DNA from: Limnoraphis robusta CS-951
Lineage (GTDB): Bacteria > Cyanobacteriota > Cyanobacteriia > Cyanobacteriales > Microcoleaceae
DNA length: 64,000 nt
NCBI RefSeq assembly: GCF_000972705.2
Contig: NZ_LATL02000337.1
Location: 1 to 64,000, forward strand
Direction of reading: 5' to 3'
The notes under the pieces were generated by a model that was not told where the DNA came from, searched no databases, and was given only the letters and a program-made list of their open reading frames with translations. Every line of letters begins with the position of its first letter. Positions within the stretch are counted from its first letter, which is position 1. Shown here piece after piece: positions 7,969-17,194 of this stretch. A program made the position numbers and the translations under genes.

Positions 7969-9618
7969 CCAACCATACTCATAGGCGGTTTCCCCAGTGG
8001 GACTTTTAAACACCCGTTGGTCTGGGCCTCCTGTTTTGTCATCCCCAGAACCCGAGGTAAAGGCAATAAATAAGGAACCATCCGGCGCAATGTCTGTATC
8101 TTCGGGACGGGCTGTACAAGTGGCTCCCACTGCACTGGCGGCTAAATGAGCATCGATTAAGATGGCACCCTGAACTTCTTCGGGATTTTCCCCTTCATAT
8201 AAATCGGCTAAGGTTTTATACTGCTGTTTGAATGCGATCGCTTCGGAATCTTTTACCGCCACGACAGCGCCGCCTTCGGGTCGTTTGGGTAAACTGATCT
8301 TTCCCCCGACATGAACACTGGGTAAATCGGGATTAACGGGTGTATTCGCTTTTAAAGCAATCCAACGACCTGTCCCATCTTCATTAAATTTCGCTGCATA
8401 GAGCATTCCTTGTTCGAGTAAGCTAGAATTGGCTTGATCTTTGGGGTCTTTAACGCGATCTTGACTCACGTACTTATAAACGTGTCCGCCTCGGCGATCG
8501 CAGCCCGAATAAAATGCCAAGGGTTTACCCGCTTCTACCCGAATTCCTACGGCTTCGTGACGATAACGACCTAACCAGGTATGCTTCGTCCCATAATCAT
8601 TACGATTTGCTGGATCAACTTCCACCATCCAACCATATTTATTTCCCGCTAATCCGAACACATTACCCAACCCATCTAAATTTCCTGAAAAGGGGTTCTT
8701 ACTCGGATCAACAGACGTTCCATCGGGGTAGACGGGTTCAGGAACATGGGTTTGAAAGTTTTCTTCGGCACTAAACACTGTTCCCCAAGGGGTGGTTCCC
8801 CCTGCACAATTGCCAAAGCTGCCAATAATGCGATCGCCTAAGCGGTCATTATAACCTTTACCTTTTTTGCGAAATACGGCCGCGGCTGGCCCCGTTGACT
8901 TTAGGTAACGGCGATCTTTCCAACCCGAAATTCCGGTAATCCGTCGATCTTCGGCTGAGTAGGTGCGTTCCCATTTGCCTTCTGAGTTGCGACGAATGGA
9001 AATGACACCGATTCCCATGTCGATTAACCCTTGTTCGGATAGTTCTCGAATGGCTTGGCGCACGGGGTTATTGGCGGGCAGTGCAAAGGCATTTATTTTG
9101 GGTTTTTTCTCGGCTTTTAGAGCCGCTTCAATGCTTTTAAGCGGTAAGGTTTTGCCGATTACTTTTTCGTAGGTTTGCACCCAAGTTTCGGAACTAATAT
9201 ACTCAAAATTGACGGTTAAATATCCTTCATTTTCACTCGTTTCGATGAAGGATAAATAATCATTATTGTAGCCAAACCTAGAATCACCGACGGGATCACC
9301 CCAAGCCGCAATTAGGTCATAAGTAAACCCTTCGGGAAGAACGAGATCATCAACAATTTCATAGGTTTTATAGGCTTTAATTTGTTGTTCTGAAGCTGAA
9401 ACTGTGCTAATAGGAACCCATTCTCCAACTTGAGTTTCTGCGTAATCTGTTGCTAACGGCATCGGCCCTTTTACGGGTTTAAAACTCAAGGGAGTTTTAG
9501 GGGGTTTGAGGGAAGATTTGGGGTCAAGGGGAAGATTTTTATCTTCACAAGAACTCAAGCTAGCTGTCGTTAAGCTAGCACCGAGGAATAGCAAAAATTC
9601 TCGTCGTTTGAGTCTCAT
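7969..9618 (-). CDS. phoX: Alkaline phosphatase PhoX, exon 1 (interrupted by a group II intron)
   Basis: N-terminal 550 codons of a PhoX/DUF839 phosphatase, a calcium- and iron-dependent secreted enzyme that releases phosphate from organic esters. The start MRLKRREFLLFLG carries the RR-x-F pattern of a Tat signal, and LSSC near residue 23 is a lipobox-like site, so export folded and perhaps lipid-anchored is likely. SFGNCAGGTTPWGT and EENF are PhoX signature motifs that include metal ligands. Without splicing, translation would add one Val and stop at TGA (7963), giving a truncated 551-residue product that lacks the conserved C-terminal part. It lies 88 bases after a response regulator gene in the same direction. 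Confidence 0.92.
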
Positions 9619-9706
9619 AAAATATTAGAGGAAGGTAGAAGCTGGCAATCTAACCATTGATTATTTTAACGACGATCAATGAGTTTTTGCCACTCAAGGT
9701 TCTAGC

Positions 9707-10447
9707 CTATCCAAACCGATATCCAAAGCCGCGCACGGTTACAATATATTCAGGATTACTAGGGTCAATTTCTAGTTTTTCTCGCAACCAGCGAATATGA
9801 ACATCAACGGTTTTGCTATCTCCAATAAAATCAGGTCCCCAAATCAAATCGAGTAACTGTTCACGAGACCAAACTCGCCGGGGATAACTCATAAATAGTT
9901 CTAACAAGCGGAATTGTTTGGGGGAAAGCTTCACTTCTTCACCCCGAGCCACAACCCGGCATTCTTCTTGATAGAGGATAATATCTTTGTATTGCAACAT
10001 TACTGGTCCCGGAAGCTGACACAAGCGTTGACGACGCATGAGAGCGCGACATCTGGCGATAAATTCTCTCATTCCAAATGGTTTGCTTAGATAGTCATCT
10101 GCTCCCGCTTCCAGGTAAAAAGCACAGTTATTTGCTGTTTCTTTTGTTCCAATGATTAAAATGGGGACGGGGTTGCCTTGATGCCGTAACATTCGGCACA
10201 GATCAAGACCATTGACAGCATCTAGAATCAAAAGGTTGAATGGAAATTCACTCATCTTAGATGAGGGACTATGAACGGCTGGGAGAGCTTCGCGTCCGTC
10301 TAAAGCAATCACAACAGTATAGCCGTGTTCTTTGAGGGCTAAAGACAGGATATCCCGCCAGGGTTCTTCATGTTCAAGTAACAAGATTTGACCTGTATAT
10401 CTTAGGTCAGAACGATGAGAACTCTTGCCTAAGTCGGGGGAAAACAT
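9707..10447 (-). CDS. OmpR/PhoB-family response regulator
   Basis: 246-residue two-component transcription factor. Receiver domain about 20-135: the phosphoacceptor Asp is in LLILD, the switch Thr in IIGT and the conserved Lys in SKPFG. The usual acidic pair near the N-terminus (VEDD) reads LEHEE here, so one metal-binding Asp appears to be replaced by His. The C-terminal winged helix (about 150-245) carries LSPKQFRLLELF, the recognition helix region VDVHIRWLREKL and VRGFGYRF. AGGAA lies 11 bases upstream of the start. The phoX gene follows in the same direction, which makes phosphate regulation plausible (an SphR-like role), but the sequence does not establish that; NblR- or RpaB-like roles are also possible. 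Confidence 0.88.
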   Translation of the reverse strand: MFSPDLGKSSHRSDLRYTGQILLLEHEEPWRDILSLALKEHGYTVVIALDGREALPAVHSPSSKMSEFPFNLLILDAVNGLDLCRMLRHQGNPVPILIIGTKETANNCAFYLEAGADDYLSKPFGMREFIARCRALMRRQRLCQLPGPVMLQYKDIILYQEECRVVARGEEVKLSPKQFRLLELFMSYPRRVWSREQLLDLIWGPDFIGDSKTVDVHIRWLREKLEIDPSNPEYIVTVRGFGYRFG

Positions 10448-10936
10448 AAATATCAGTTCCTACTGGTTGGATGGTGTGAAATTGTCATTTTAATCAGACT
10501 TAACTTTTAGGCTGAGTGACTTTTAAGGAAAGTTAATTCTTGACAATCCATCCAACGTAGATATGCTGCCATTGATCAATCGGCCCACATTGAGAGAACA
10601 GGGGTAAAACAGGTTGAAAATCCCCACTCACAAAAGTGAGCCATAAGCCTTTTACTCGCTCATCTACTAAGTGCGATGCGAGCTTTCTAAACATTATCTA
10701 CTCCAAATAGGCTCGGTCGGATTAATAAAGGGGATATAGCTTTGATTGTATGGGTGGAAGGTTAAGGTTAGGTAAACTGTTGGTAATGATTAGGTTAAGT
10801 TATTATCAAGGGTTAAACCGTTCTGAGCTGGGCTTGGGGTTCAATCCAGCCGACTTGACTGTTGCACTCATCTGGTGTAAACCGAACTTAACACTTGAAT
10901 TGACAGCCCACTGTTTAACCTCTTTAACTTCATATA
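10448..10936. promoter_or_regulatory. Divergent intergenic region with nested inverted repeats
   Basis: 489 bases between the divergent response regulator and creatininase genes. It contains a 15-base inverted repeat: GTTGGATGG + ATTGTC (10466-10474 and 10481-10486, split by six bases) against GACAATCCATCCAAC (10542-10556). A second inverted repeat, TTAACTTT (10500-10507) and AAAGTTAA (10529-10536), is nested inside. A further CTCAC-AAAA-GTGAG hairpin lies at about 10627-10640. No clear gene is present. The repeats sit in the likely promoter of the response regulator. Confidence 0.6.
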
Positions 10937-11683
10937 ATGTTACTCCATTTAAGTACCTGGCCCGAGGTCGAAACCTATTTATCCCACTCAACTGGGATTA
11001 TTCTCCCCATTGGTTCGACTGAGCAACATGGGCCGACTGGACTGATTGGCACCGATGCGATTTGTGCTGAAGCGATCGCACGAGGAACAGCAGAAGCAAC
11101 CCATGCTATCGTTAGCCCGACTCTCAATGTGGGAATGGCACTTCACCACATGGCTTTTCCTGGGACTATTAGCTTCCGACCTAGCACGTTAATTAACGTA
11201 ATCACTGATTATATCACATCTTTGGCGAGACATGGTTTTAACAAATTTTTCTTCATCAACGGTCACGGGGGAAATATTGCCACGTTGAAAGCCGCTTTTG
11301 CTGAGACTTACGCCCATCTTGGGGACCTGCAACTCCCCAACGCGAATCTTGTACAATGTCAGGTGGGAAATTGGTTCATGTGTAGATCGGTTTACAAACT
11401 CGCCAAGGAACTTTACGGCGATCAAGAAGGGTCTCACGCAACCCCGAGTGAAGTGGCTGTGACCCAATATCTTTATCCTGAAGCCATCAAACAGGCGACC
11501 TTATCGGAAGAAGTGGCTAAAGGTTATCCAATTTACGGGGCGGCTGATTTTCGCCGTCATTATCCCGATGGTCGGATGGGATCAAACCCAGCATTAGCTA
11601 CTCCAGAACATGGAAAACAACTCTATGAACTTGCTGTCAAAGACCTGAGTCAGAGCTATCTCGAATTCTTGAATCAGACTTAA
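10937..11683 (+). CDS. Creatininase-family metal-dependent amidohydrolase
   Basis: 248-residue protein of the creatininase (creatinine amidohydrolase) superfamily, which also includes enzymes acting on formamidopyrimidines in cofactor synthesis. Metal-ligand motifs are visible: GSTEQHGPTG (E and H), IGTDA (D), FFINGHGGN (H) and SHATPSE (E). Length is normal for the family. Creatinine is an unlikely substrate in a cyanobacterium; the actual substrate cannot be read from the sequence. It converges with the UPF0182 gene, with only 12 bases between the stop codons. Confidence 0.85.
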   Translation: MLLHLSTWPEVETYLSHSTGIILPIGSTEQHGPTGLIGTDAICAEAIARGTAEATHAIVSPTLNVGMALHHMAFPGTISFRPSTLINVITDYITSLARHGFNKFFFINGHGGNIATLKAAFAETYAHLGDLQLPNANLVQCQVGNWFMCRSVYKLAKELYGDQEGSHATPSEVAVTQYLYPEAIKQATLSEEVAKGYPIYGAADFRRHYPDGRMGSNPALATPEHGKQLYELAVKDLSQSYLEFLNQT

Positions 11684-11695
11684 AAACAGTTGAGA

Positions 11696-14600
11696 TTAAT
11701 TTTCAAGAATATCCACATCTGTGGGAGGTGGAACGTTAATTGGAGTCGATGCGGGTTCCGCCTTAAAAATATCTTCTAAGGCTTGTTGTAAACTCGGCCT
11801 CATAACAATTCTATTGTTATAAAAAACAATTACGCGGGCGAGAGTCGGGAGGCTATTTTCAGTCGCTTCTAGATAGATCGGTTCGACATAAAGCAATGAT
11901 CTTTCAATCGGAATGACTAATAAATTCCCCTGTACGACTCGTGAACCCTGGCGATTCCACAGGGAAATTTGTTCAGAAATTTCGGGCGTTTGATTAATCA
12001 AGGCTTCCACTTGTTCGGGGCCGAAAATTAATTCTTGCTTGGGAAAACGATATAATAATAGTTTACCATATTGTTGAATATCGGAGCGAGCTGCCATCCA
12101 AGCGACTAAGTTAATTCGACTAGCAGGTGTAAACGGTTGTAGGAGAATAAATTCTTCACTGCTTTCTTCAGGAAGCCGCATAATTAGATAGTAGGGTTCT
12201 ACCGATTGCGCTTCATTTGCATAAATTTCTTTGGGAATTCGCCATTGGTCTTCTCGATTATAAAAGACTCGCACATCATCCATATGATACGTCAATAATT
12301 GTTCGGATTGAACTTTGAATAAATCAAAGGGATAGCGAATATGTGCATAGAGGCTTCCCGGCATTTGTTGAATGGGCTTAAACAAATCCGGGAATATTTT
12401 TCGCCAAGTGGTTAAAATCGGATCTTCTGGGTTATCTAAATAGTAAAAGCGAACCGTACCATTGTAAGCATCAACGACGACTTTAACGGAGTTGCGAATA
12501 TAGTTAAATTCACCGTTTCCAGGGTCAGAATAGGGATAGCGATCGCTTGTTGTATAAGCATCAATAATCCAATACAAATAGTTAGGGGGGGTTAATTCTT
12601 CTTGAGGTTGAGACTCGTTAAAATTGGCATCCGCAACCACTAAATAGGGATCGCTATCGTAGCGCAAAAAAGGCGCTAGCATTTTTACTCGTTCTTTGAT
12701 GTTGCGACGAAAGAGTAACTTTGTATCCGGTAAAAAATTTCGGGTAAACAGCATTTGCCAGTTTTTCAAATGTTTAGCAAACAGTAACCGTCGCCATCCC
12801 TGACCAATTGTAATCCCACCCTGACCGTCGTAAGTATTATAAATATTCTCATTTCCGACGGGATAATCTAACTCCTCAACTAGGGTAGAAGTCATCACAT
12901 CGGTTTCGGTGAGTTCACCATAATAAATACGTGGTTTTCCGATAGGGATACTATATTGAATTCGTGGATCTACAGCTAGGGTACTCTGCGGATCAAGTTT
13001 TGGATCGGCACCAATATCTCTAACAAAATAATTTGGAAGTCCTCCCTCGCCAACGGTATTGACAGGAGATAACGTGAAACCATAACCATGAGTGTAAACT
13101 AAATGTTTGTTCACCCAAGTTTGAGCTTCATCGGGTACGGCATCGTAGTTTAACTCCCGTGCTGAAATTAAAACTTGTTGTTTTTCTGTGCGACCGATTG
13201 GGGTTTGTTCGGCTTGGGCTTTGAGTAAGGTGTAGCGGTCAATATTGGCATCTGGAAATTCGTAGTATAAGCGAATTTGCTGTAACTGGCGGTTGGTTTG
13301 TAGAAGGGGACGTTGATCCCAAAGACGAATATTTTTGATGGTGAGATCATTTTTTTGAATGTCATTGTAAGTAAGTTCACCTTCGAGGGGAAAGATTTTT
13401 GAGTTAATGACATCGAGGTTAAAAGCTTGTCGGGTGTAGCTGATACTCCGTTCAATATAGGGGGCTTCTCGTGCTAGTTCGTTGGGTTGTACGATGAAGC
13501 GTTGTACGGTTTGGGGTAATAACCAACCTGCAATAAAAGCAATGGTTAAATACCATCCTAAAATTGCTCGGAGTGAATAGCTATCGGCAAATAATCGTGT
13601 CTGAGTCTTCGGAAAAAATTTGCGTCGGCGAATACGTCGCTTCAAGAGTTTTAAACTAAATAGCTTTAAACCCACTTCAATATAAGGTTCAATGGCTTTG
13701 ACGGAGAAAAAGGCTTGCCATAATAGAAAAATTGCAATGATCACGGCGATAATACATAACATTAAGTCAGCCGGAGCTTGTACATTAATATCGGTATAGC
13801 CTGCACCAAAAATCACACCTCGTCTAGAATAAAGGAGTTCATATCGAGATAGCCAATGCTTTAAGGCAACACTCAGCATGAACATTCCACCCAGGGCGTG
13901 TAAGTGTCGCTGTTGAGGTTGGGAAAAACCAGGAAAACGTCCTTGGCTCATGCTGTTTCCAGAGTGAAGATAAATTAAACTACAAGAGACTAATCCACAC
14001 AAACACAACCCAACGAGCCAGAATTCTAGGAGGTGTGCAGCAGGTAAGGTGAAGATATAAAAGCTAATTTCTTGTCCAAAAAGATCATCAGCTTTATTAA
14101 AAGAGGTTGGATGAAAATATTGCAGAATATTCGGCCAATGGCTGGATAAAACCAAACCAAATCCTAAACTCAGAAATACAGCGATCGCGATCAGGGTAAA
14201 ATCAAGTTCAACGACTAATAATATTACAAGACCCGCGAAGAGTCCAAATAACCACCACTGAGAAAATAACTGTTGAGTAAGCTTCAATAAAGGTTCTACA
14301 TCAAAGCGATTAGGGAGTTGAGGAGCGACTAGGGGTTGAGTAAAATCGGGTTGCCAATATTGACTGAATACTTGTCCATAATGTAAGACAACTAAAGCCA
14401 ACAACAGGCATAAACTGATCACAAATCCGAGAAGCCAACCAAACTCTAATGCGGGAATAGAGGGCGGTTTTTCTAGGGAGAAAAAGGGGATTTTATCAGG
14501 CTTTAGGGTGGGGGAAGGAGGATATTTGTAGCGGTTGGCAATGAATTGATTTCCCAGGAGAAAACCTGCGGTTACACTCAAGCCGAAGAACCAAAGCATT

Positions 14601-14752
14601 GCTTGGGTTGTTAAGCGCAACCAATAGACTGATAAATAGTTCAATTCCTCAAACCAAAACCCTTCCGCTAGGATCTGACTGACTAAATCAGCGAATAGCC
14701 ACAATCCAAATAGGATGAGAATTGCTTTGAGAATCGGGGATTTACTCACCAT
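11696..14752 (-). CDS. UPF0182-family large integral membrane protein
   Basis: 1018-residue membrane protein of the UPF0182 (COG1615) family, found in many cyanobacteria and actinobacteria, function unknown. The N-terminal third holds about seven hydrophobic spans (near residues 7-27, 45-65, 105-130, 165-205, 230-260, 285-305 and 330-350, with another near 395-415). The rest is a large soluble domain, probably extracytoplasmic, with family motifs such as QAFNLD, HLVYTHGYGF and NTVGEGGLPNYFVRDI. The C-terminus is acidic and ends in DVDILEN. Length agrees with the family. It is transcribed alone, with about 190 bases upstream before the decayed tnpB. Confidence 0.92.
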   Translation of the reverse strand: MVSKSPILKAILILFGLWLFADLVSQILAEGFWFEELNYLSVYWLRLTTQAMLWFFGLSVTAGFLLGNQFIANRYKYPPSPTLKPDKIPFFSLEKPPSIPALEFGWLLGFVISLCLLLALVVLHYGQVFSQYWQPDFTQPLVAPQLPNRFDVEPLLKLTQQLFSQWWLFGLFAGLVILLVVELDFTLIAIAVFLSLGFGLVLSSHWPNILQYFHPTSFNKADDLFGQEISFYIFTLPAAHLLEFWLVGLCLCGLVSCSLIYLHSGNSMSQGRFPGFSQPQQRHLHALGGMFMLSVALKHWLSRYELLYSRRGVIFGAGYTDINVQAPADLMLCIIAVIIAIFLLWQAFFSVKAIEPYIEVGLKLFSLKLLKRRIRRRKFFPKTQTRLFADSYSLRAILGWYLTIAFIAGWLLPQTVQRFIVQPNELAREAPYIERSISYTRQAFNLDVINSKIFPLEGELTYNDIQKNDLTIKNIRLWDQRPLLQTNRQLQQIRLYYEFPDANIDRYTLLKAQAEQTPIGRTEKQQVLISARELNYDAVPDEAQTWVNKHLVYTHGYGFTLSPVNTVGEGGLPNYFVRDIGADPKLDPQSTLAVDPRIQYSIPIGKPRIYYGELTETDVMTSTLVEELDYPVGNENIYNTYDGQGGITIGQGWRRLLFAKHLKNWQMLFTRNFLPDTKLLFRRNIKERVKMLAPFLRYDSDPYLVVADANFNESQPQEELTPPNYLYWIIDAYTTSDRYPYSDPGNGEFNYIRNSVKVVVDAYNGTVRFYYLDNPEDPILTTWRKIFPDLFKPIQQMPGSLYAHIRYPFDLFKVQSEQLLTYHMDDVRVFYNREDQWRIPKEIYANEAQSVEPYYLIMRLPEESSEEFILLQPFTPASRINLVAWMAARSDIQQYGKLLLYRFPKQELIFGPEQVEALINQTPEISEQISLWNRQGSRVVQGNLLVIPIERSLLYVEPIYLEATENSLPTLARVIVFYNNRIVMRPSLQQALEDIFKAEPASTPINVPPPTDVDILEN

Positions 14753-14943
14753 TGAGAGTCAAGGGGTAAAATGCTAAATTCCAGATGTTCTGCTCACTCA
14801 GCAGCCCGACTTTTGATTGTAGGGGGTCTGACAGCCAGAGTTAGCCTCAAGTTTACCATAATGTCTTATTTTACCGTAAAAGTTAGAAAAATGATATTAA
14901 GTTTTTTAAAAGGGGGAGATTTCCGTTCAATTTTTAAGCTGTT

Positions 14944-15527
14944 ATGGTGAACTCAATTCAGCAAAATTACAACGACAATCTAGAGACAGCAGGACAATCT
15001 GCAATATACCATCGCAAAGGTAAATCCGTGCCTTTGGTAATACCAATCCGAGTCGTTTGTACAAACTCTATTTTCCCAGAGTTCACTGCTTGTTGAAAAG
15101 GTCGCTTTTTCAAAGGTCTTGCTGAATACCCGAAGTTCAAGAAAAAAGGCAAAAATGATAGCTTTACTTTAGATAATTGTGGCAAAGTAATGAGGTTTTC
15201 ACCGAAGGAGGTTAAAACTTCCTTTCATTGGATGGGTTAACACTTACGAACCCCTTCCCGAAATCCAGACTAAACGAGTTACAATTAGTCGAGTAGTTTT
15301 TGCGCTATAGATTCTATCCGTCAACTAAGACCTGTTCAAGTTGCGGTCACGTTCAAGAAATGCCACTGAAAGAACGAGTTTTTAACTGTTTAAATTGCGG
15401 TGTAAGCGTTGAGCGTGATTTGAATGCCAGCCTGAATTTAGAAGGTTATGCCGAGGGCTTCTTGGTGAATTGCCTGTCTGACCGGGTGCTGCCGACAGTC
15501 CGGGGTGATGCAGGAAGTAAACGTTAA
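14944..15527 (+). pseudogene. tnpB: Decayed tnpB of an IS200/IS605-family element
   Basis: Two separate pieces of a TnpB nuclease survive. Codons 15097-15240 read [18 protein letters not shown]..., the N-terminal part of TnpB, bounded by in-frame stops. Positions 15300-15527 read RYRFYPSTKTCSSCGHV..., the C-terminal zinc finger (CSSCG and CLNCG) and the RDLNASLNLE motif of the last RuvC segment. The central part containing the RuvC-I and RuvC-II residues is missing, so the nuclease is dead. Exact outer limits are uncertain; 14944 is only the first possible start. No matching TnpA and no clear right-end hairpins follow. Confidence 0.8.
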
Positions 15528-15666
15528 CACGGTTTATACCGCGTTATATCAGTTTTATAAAGCAGTACAGCCCAATAATTCTAACGCTATGGTAGGAGAT
15601 GGACGAGATAGCCAAGTCGCGTCTACAATCTCATTGAAAATTGTATTGATTACAGGAGGTTTAGTC

Positions 15667-15789
15667 ATGGATGTCAAGTTAGTTTTAGCTGGATTAACTG
15701 TTTTGTTTACCATTTCCTGTTTGTTCTTCGGAACGAAAAACGGGTTCTATGATAGCGATGACTATCATGGTAATGGTTGCGCCCATTAG
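15667..15789 (+). CDS. Small single-span membrane protein, candidate NDH-1 subunit NdhP
   Basis: 40-residue protein with an excellent ribosome binding site (ACAGGAGGT, seven bases before ATG), which decides the start against upstream in-frame alternatives. Residues 5-22 form one membrane helix (VLAGLTVLFTISCLFFG). The polar tail is GFYDSDDYHGNGCAH. The length, single span and the DSDxYxGNGxAH tail fit my memory of the NdhP subunit of cyanobacterial NDH-1 (about 40 residues); I cannot confirm by alignment. If correct, it is a photosynthetic cyclic-electron-flow subunit in the thylakoid membrane. It is a lone gene downstream of a dead transposase. Confidence 0.6.
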   Translation: MDVKLVLAGLTVLFTISCLFFGTKNGFYDSDDYHGNGCAH

Positions 15790-15800
15790 ACAGTGATTAG

Positions 15801-16260
15801 GGGACAGTCACCCATCATGTAGGGGCGGGTTCGGTCAAAATGTATGTCTTCCCAGAAGGAACCTACATAAACCCGCCCTCAACAGTGACCAGTTATCAGT
15901 TATCAGTGACCAGTGGGGACAGTCACCCATCATGTAGGGGCGGGTTCGGTCAAAATGTATGTCTTCCCAGAAGGAACCTACATAAACCCGCCCTCAACAG
16001 TGACCAGTTATCAGTGACCAGTTATCAGTGGGGACAGTCACCGATGATGTAGGGGCGGGTTCGGTCAAAATGTATGTCTTCCCAGAAGGAACCTACATAA
16101 ACCCGCCCTCAACAGTGACCAGTTATCAGTGACCAGTTATCAGTGGGGACAGTCACCCATCATGTAGGGGCGGGTTAGGTCAAAATGTATGTCTTCCCAG
16201 AAGGAACCTACATAAACCCGCCCTCAACAGTGACCAGTTATCAGTTATCAGTGACCAGTG
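15801..16260. repeat. Four tandem 115-bp repeats, each containing a GGGCGGGTT/AACCCGCCC hairpin
   Basis: Units begin at 15801, 15916, 16031 and 16146 with GGGACAGTCACC and are spaced by exactly 115 bases, with a broken fifth start at 16261. Each unit holds an inverted repeat of about 58 bases (arms GGGGCGGGTT and AACCCGCCC) followed by a variable run of TTATCAGT/GACCAG steps. Units differ at few positions (for example CCATCATG against CCGATGATG). There are no unique spacers, so it is not a CRISPR. Related single hairpins lie at 19531, 48227 and 48311. Confidence 0.9.
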
Positions 16261-16320
16261 GGGACAGTTATCAGTTATCAGTAAACAGTTTCTCCCCTGC
16301 TCCCCCCGCTCCCCCGCTTC

Positions 16321-16393
16321 CCTCTTGCCTATTGCCTGTTGCCTGTTGCCTGTTGCCTTCTGCCTTCTGCCTGTTGCCTTCTGCCTGTTGCCT
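16321..16393. repeat. Heptanucleotide repeat array (TTGCCTG/TTGCCTT type)
   Basis: About ten degenerate copies of a TTGCCTN-type heptamer. The same class appears at 34599-34695. These are cyanobacterial STRR sequences with no coding meaning. Confidence 0.8.
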
Positions 16394-16610
16394 AAAAAAA
16401 GTGATAGACACTTGACATTTTTCTGAAAATCCGTAACAATAGATACAGAAAGAAAAAATAAAACGTTCATCTCTCGGATCTAGAGAACGCTGATCTCAGT
16501 AAAGTCAGGAAAATCATCGAGATCAGAGAGACGGAAGTAGGGAAATCATCATTCCTGAAGGAACGCGCCTCACTTTGTCAACCATCGCATCAAAAAGGAG
16601 AGGCGATCAG

Positions 16611-16964
16611 ATGAAACTAACCTATCGTGGTATCGATTATCAATACAATCCTCCACAAGTTGCCACTGCAACTGGAGAAGTAGCTGGAAAATATCGGGGA
16701 CAAGATTGGCGTTTTTGCAACTTGAAGAAACCCCCAGTTTTACAACCCAGTTATAATCTCACCTATCGGGGGGTTAAATATAGCAATAATCCCGTTTCGG
16801 CGGTTAGCGGTACAGACAGTCCTTTAAGGATTTCTGAGAAAGCGCGAATTCTGATGTTGAAGCGGGAACGCTCAGAAATTCAACGGGATCAGTCTATGCT
16901 GAACCGTCTGGCCGATGAAGTCGGACTGAATCTCAACGATACAGGATTCTATAACCCAGCATAA
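16611..16964 (+). CDS. DUF4278 domain protein
   Basis: 117-residue cytoplasmic protein of unknown function. It starts at ATG 16611, because AAAAAGGAGAGG lies just upstream; an upstream in-frame TTG at 16575 has no such signal. Three YRG motifs (LTYRGIDY, GKYRGQDW, LTYRGVKY) define the DUF4278 repeat common in cyanobacteria, in which MKLTYRG is the usual N-terminus. The C-terminal half is charged and helical. It is followed by a strong terminator at 17003-17027, so it is transcribed alone. Confidence 0.85.
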   Translation: MKLTYRGIDYQYNPPQVATATGEVAGKYRGQDWRFCNLKKPPVLQPSYNLTYRGVKYSNNPVSAVSGTDSPLRISEKARILMLKRERSEIQRDQSMLNRLADEVGLNLNDTGFYNPA

Positions 16965-17002
16965 TAGCAGGATTGCGAAATCAACCTCTGTTGTAGAACT
17001 AC

Positions 17003-17027
17003 GCACCCCCTTGTGGGGTGTTTTTTT
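17003..17027 (+). terminator. Rho-independent terminator of the DUF4278 gene
   Basis: CACCCC (with a TTGT loop) pairs with GGGGTG, followed by seven T. It is the clearest terminator in the window and isolates the DUF4278 gene from the glycan export operon downstream. Confidence 0.9.
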
Positions 17028-17194
17028 GTGGACGATTACCCAGAAGTTGCCCTGATATGGCACACTTATAGACTAAGCCAAAATGCTGGTCGTTTTCCCT
17101 TTTAGCTGATTCCGGGTGTAAGCTCAAGGAACGGGTTTGAGGATAATCTAGTCGTGGTGTGTAGTGGACGAGGAAACAGAAATTGGTCAGATCT

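Noticed and set aside
10500..10540. Pho box upstream of the response regulator
   Set aside because: TTAA-containing octamers occur, but three direct repeats with 11-base period are not present; the symmetry is inverted, not tandem.
15801..16260. Possible CRISPR array from regularly spaced repeats
   Set aside because: The whole 115-base unit repeats; there are no unique spacers between short repeats, and no cas genes are near.
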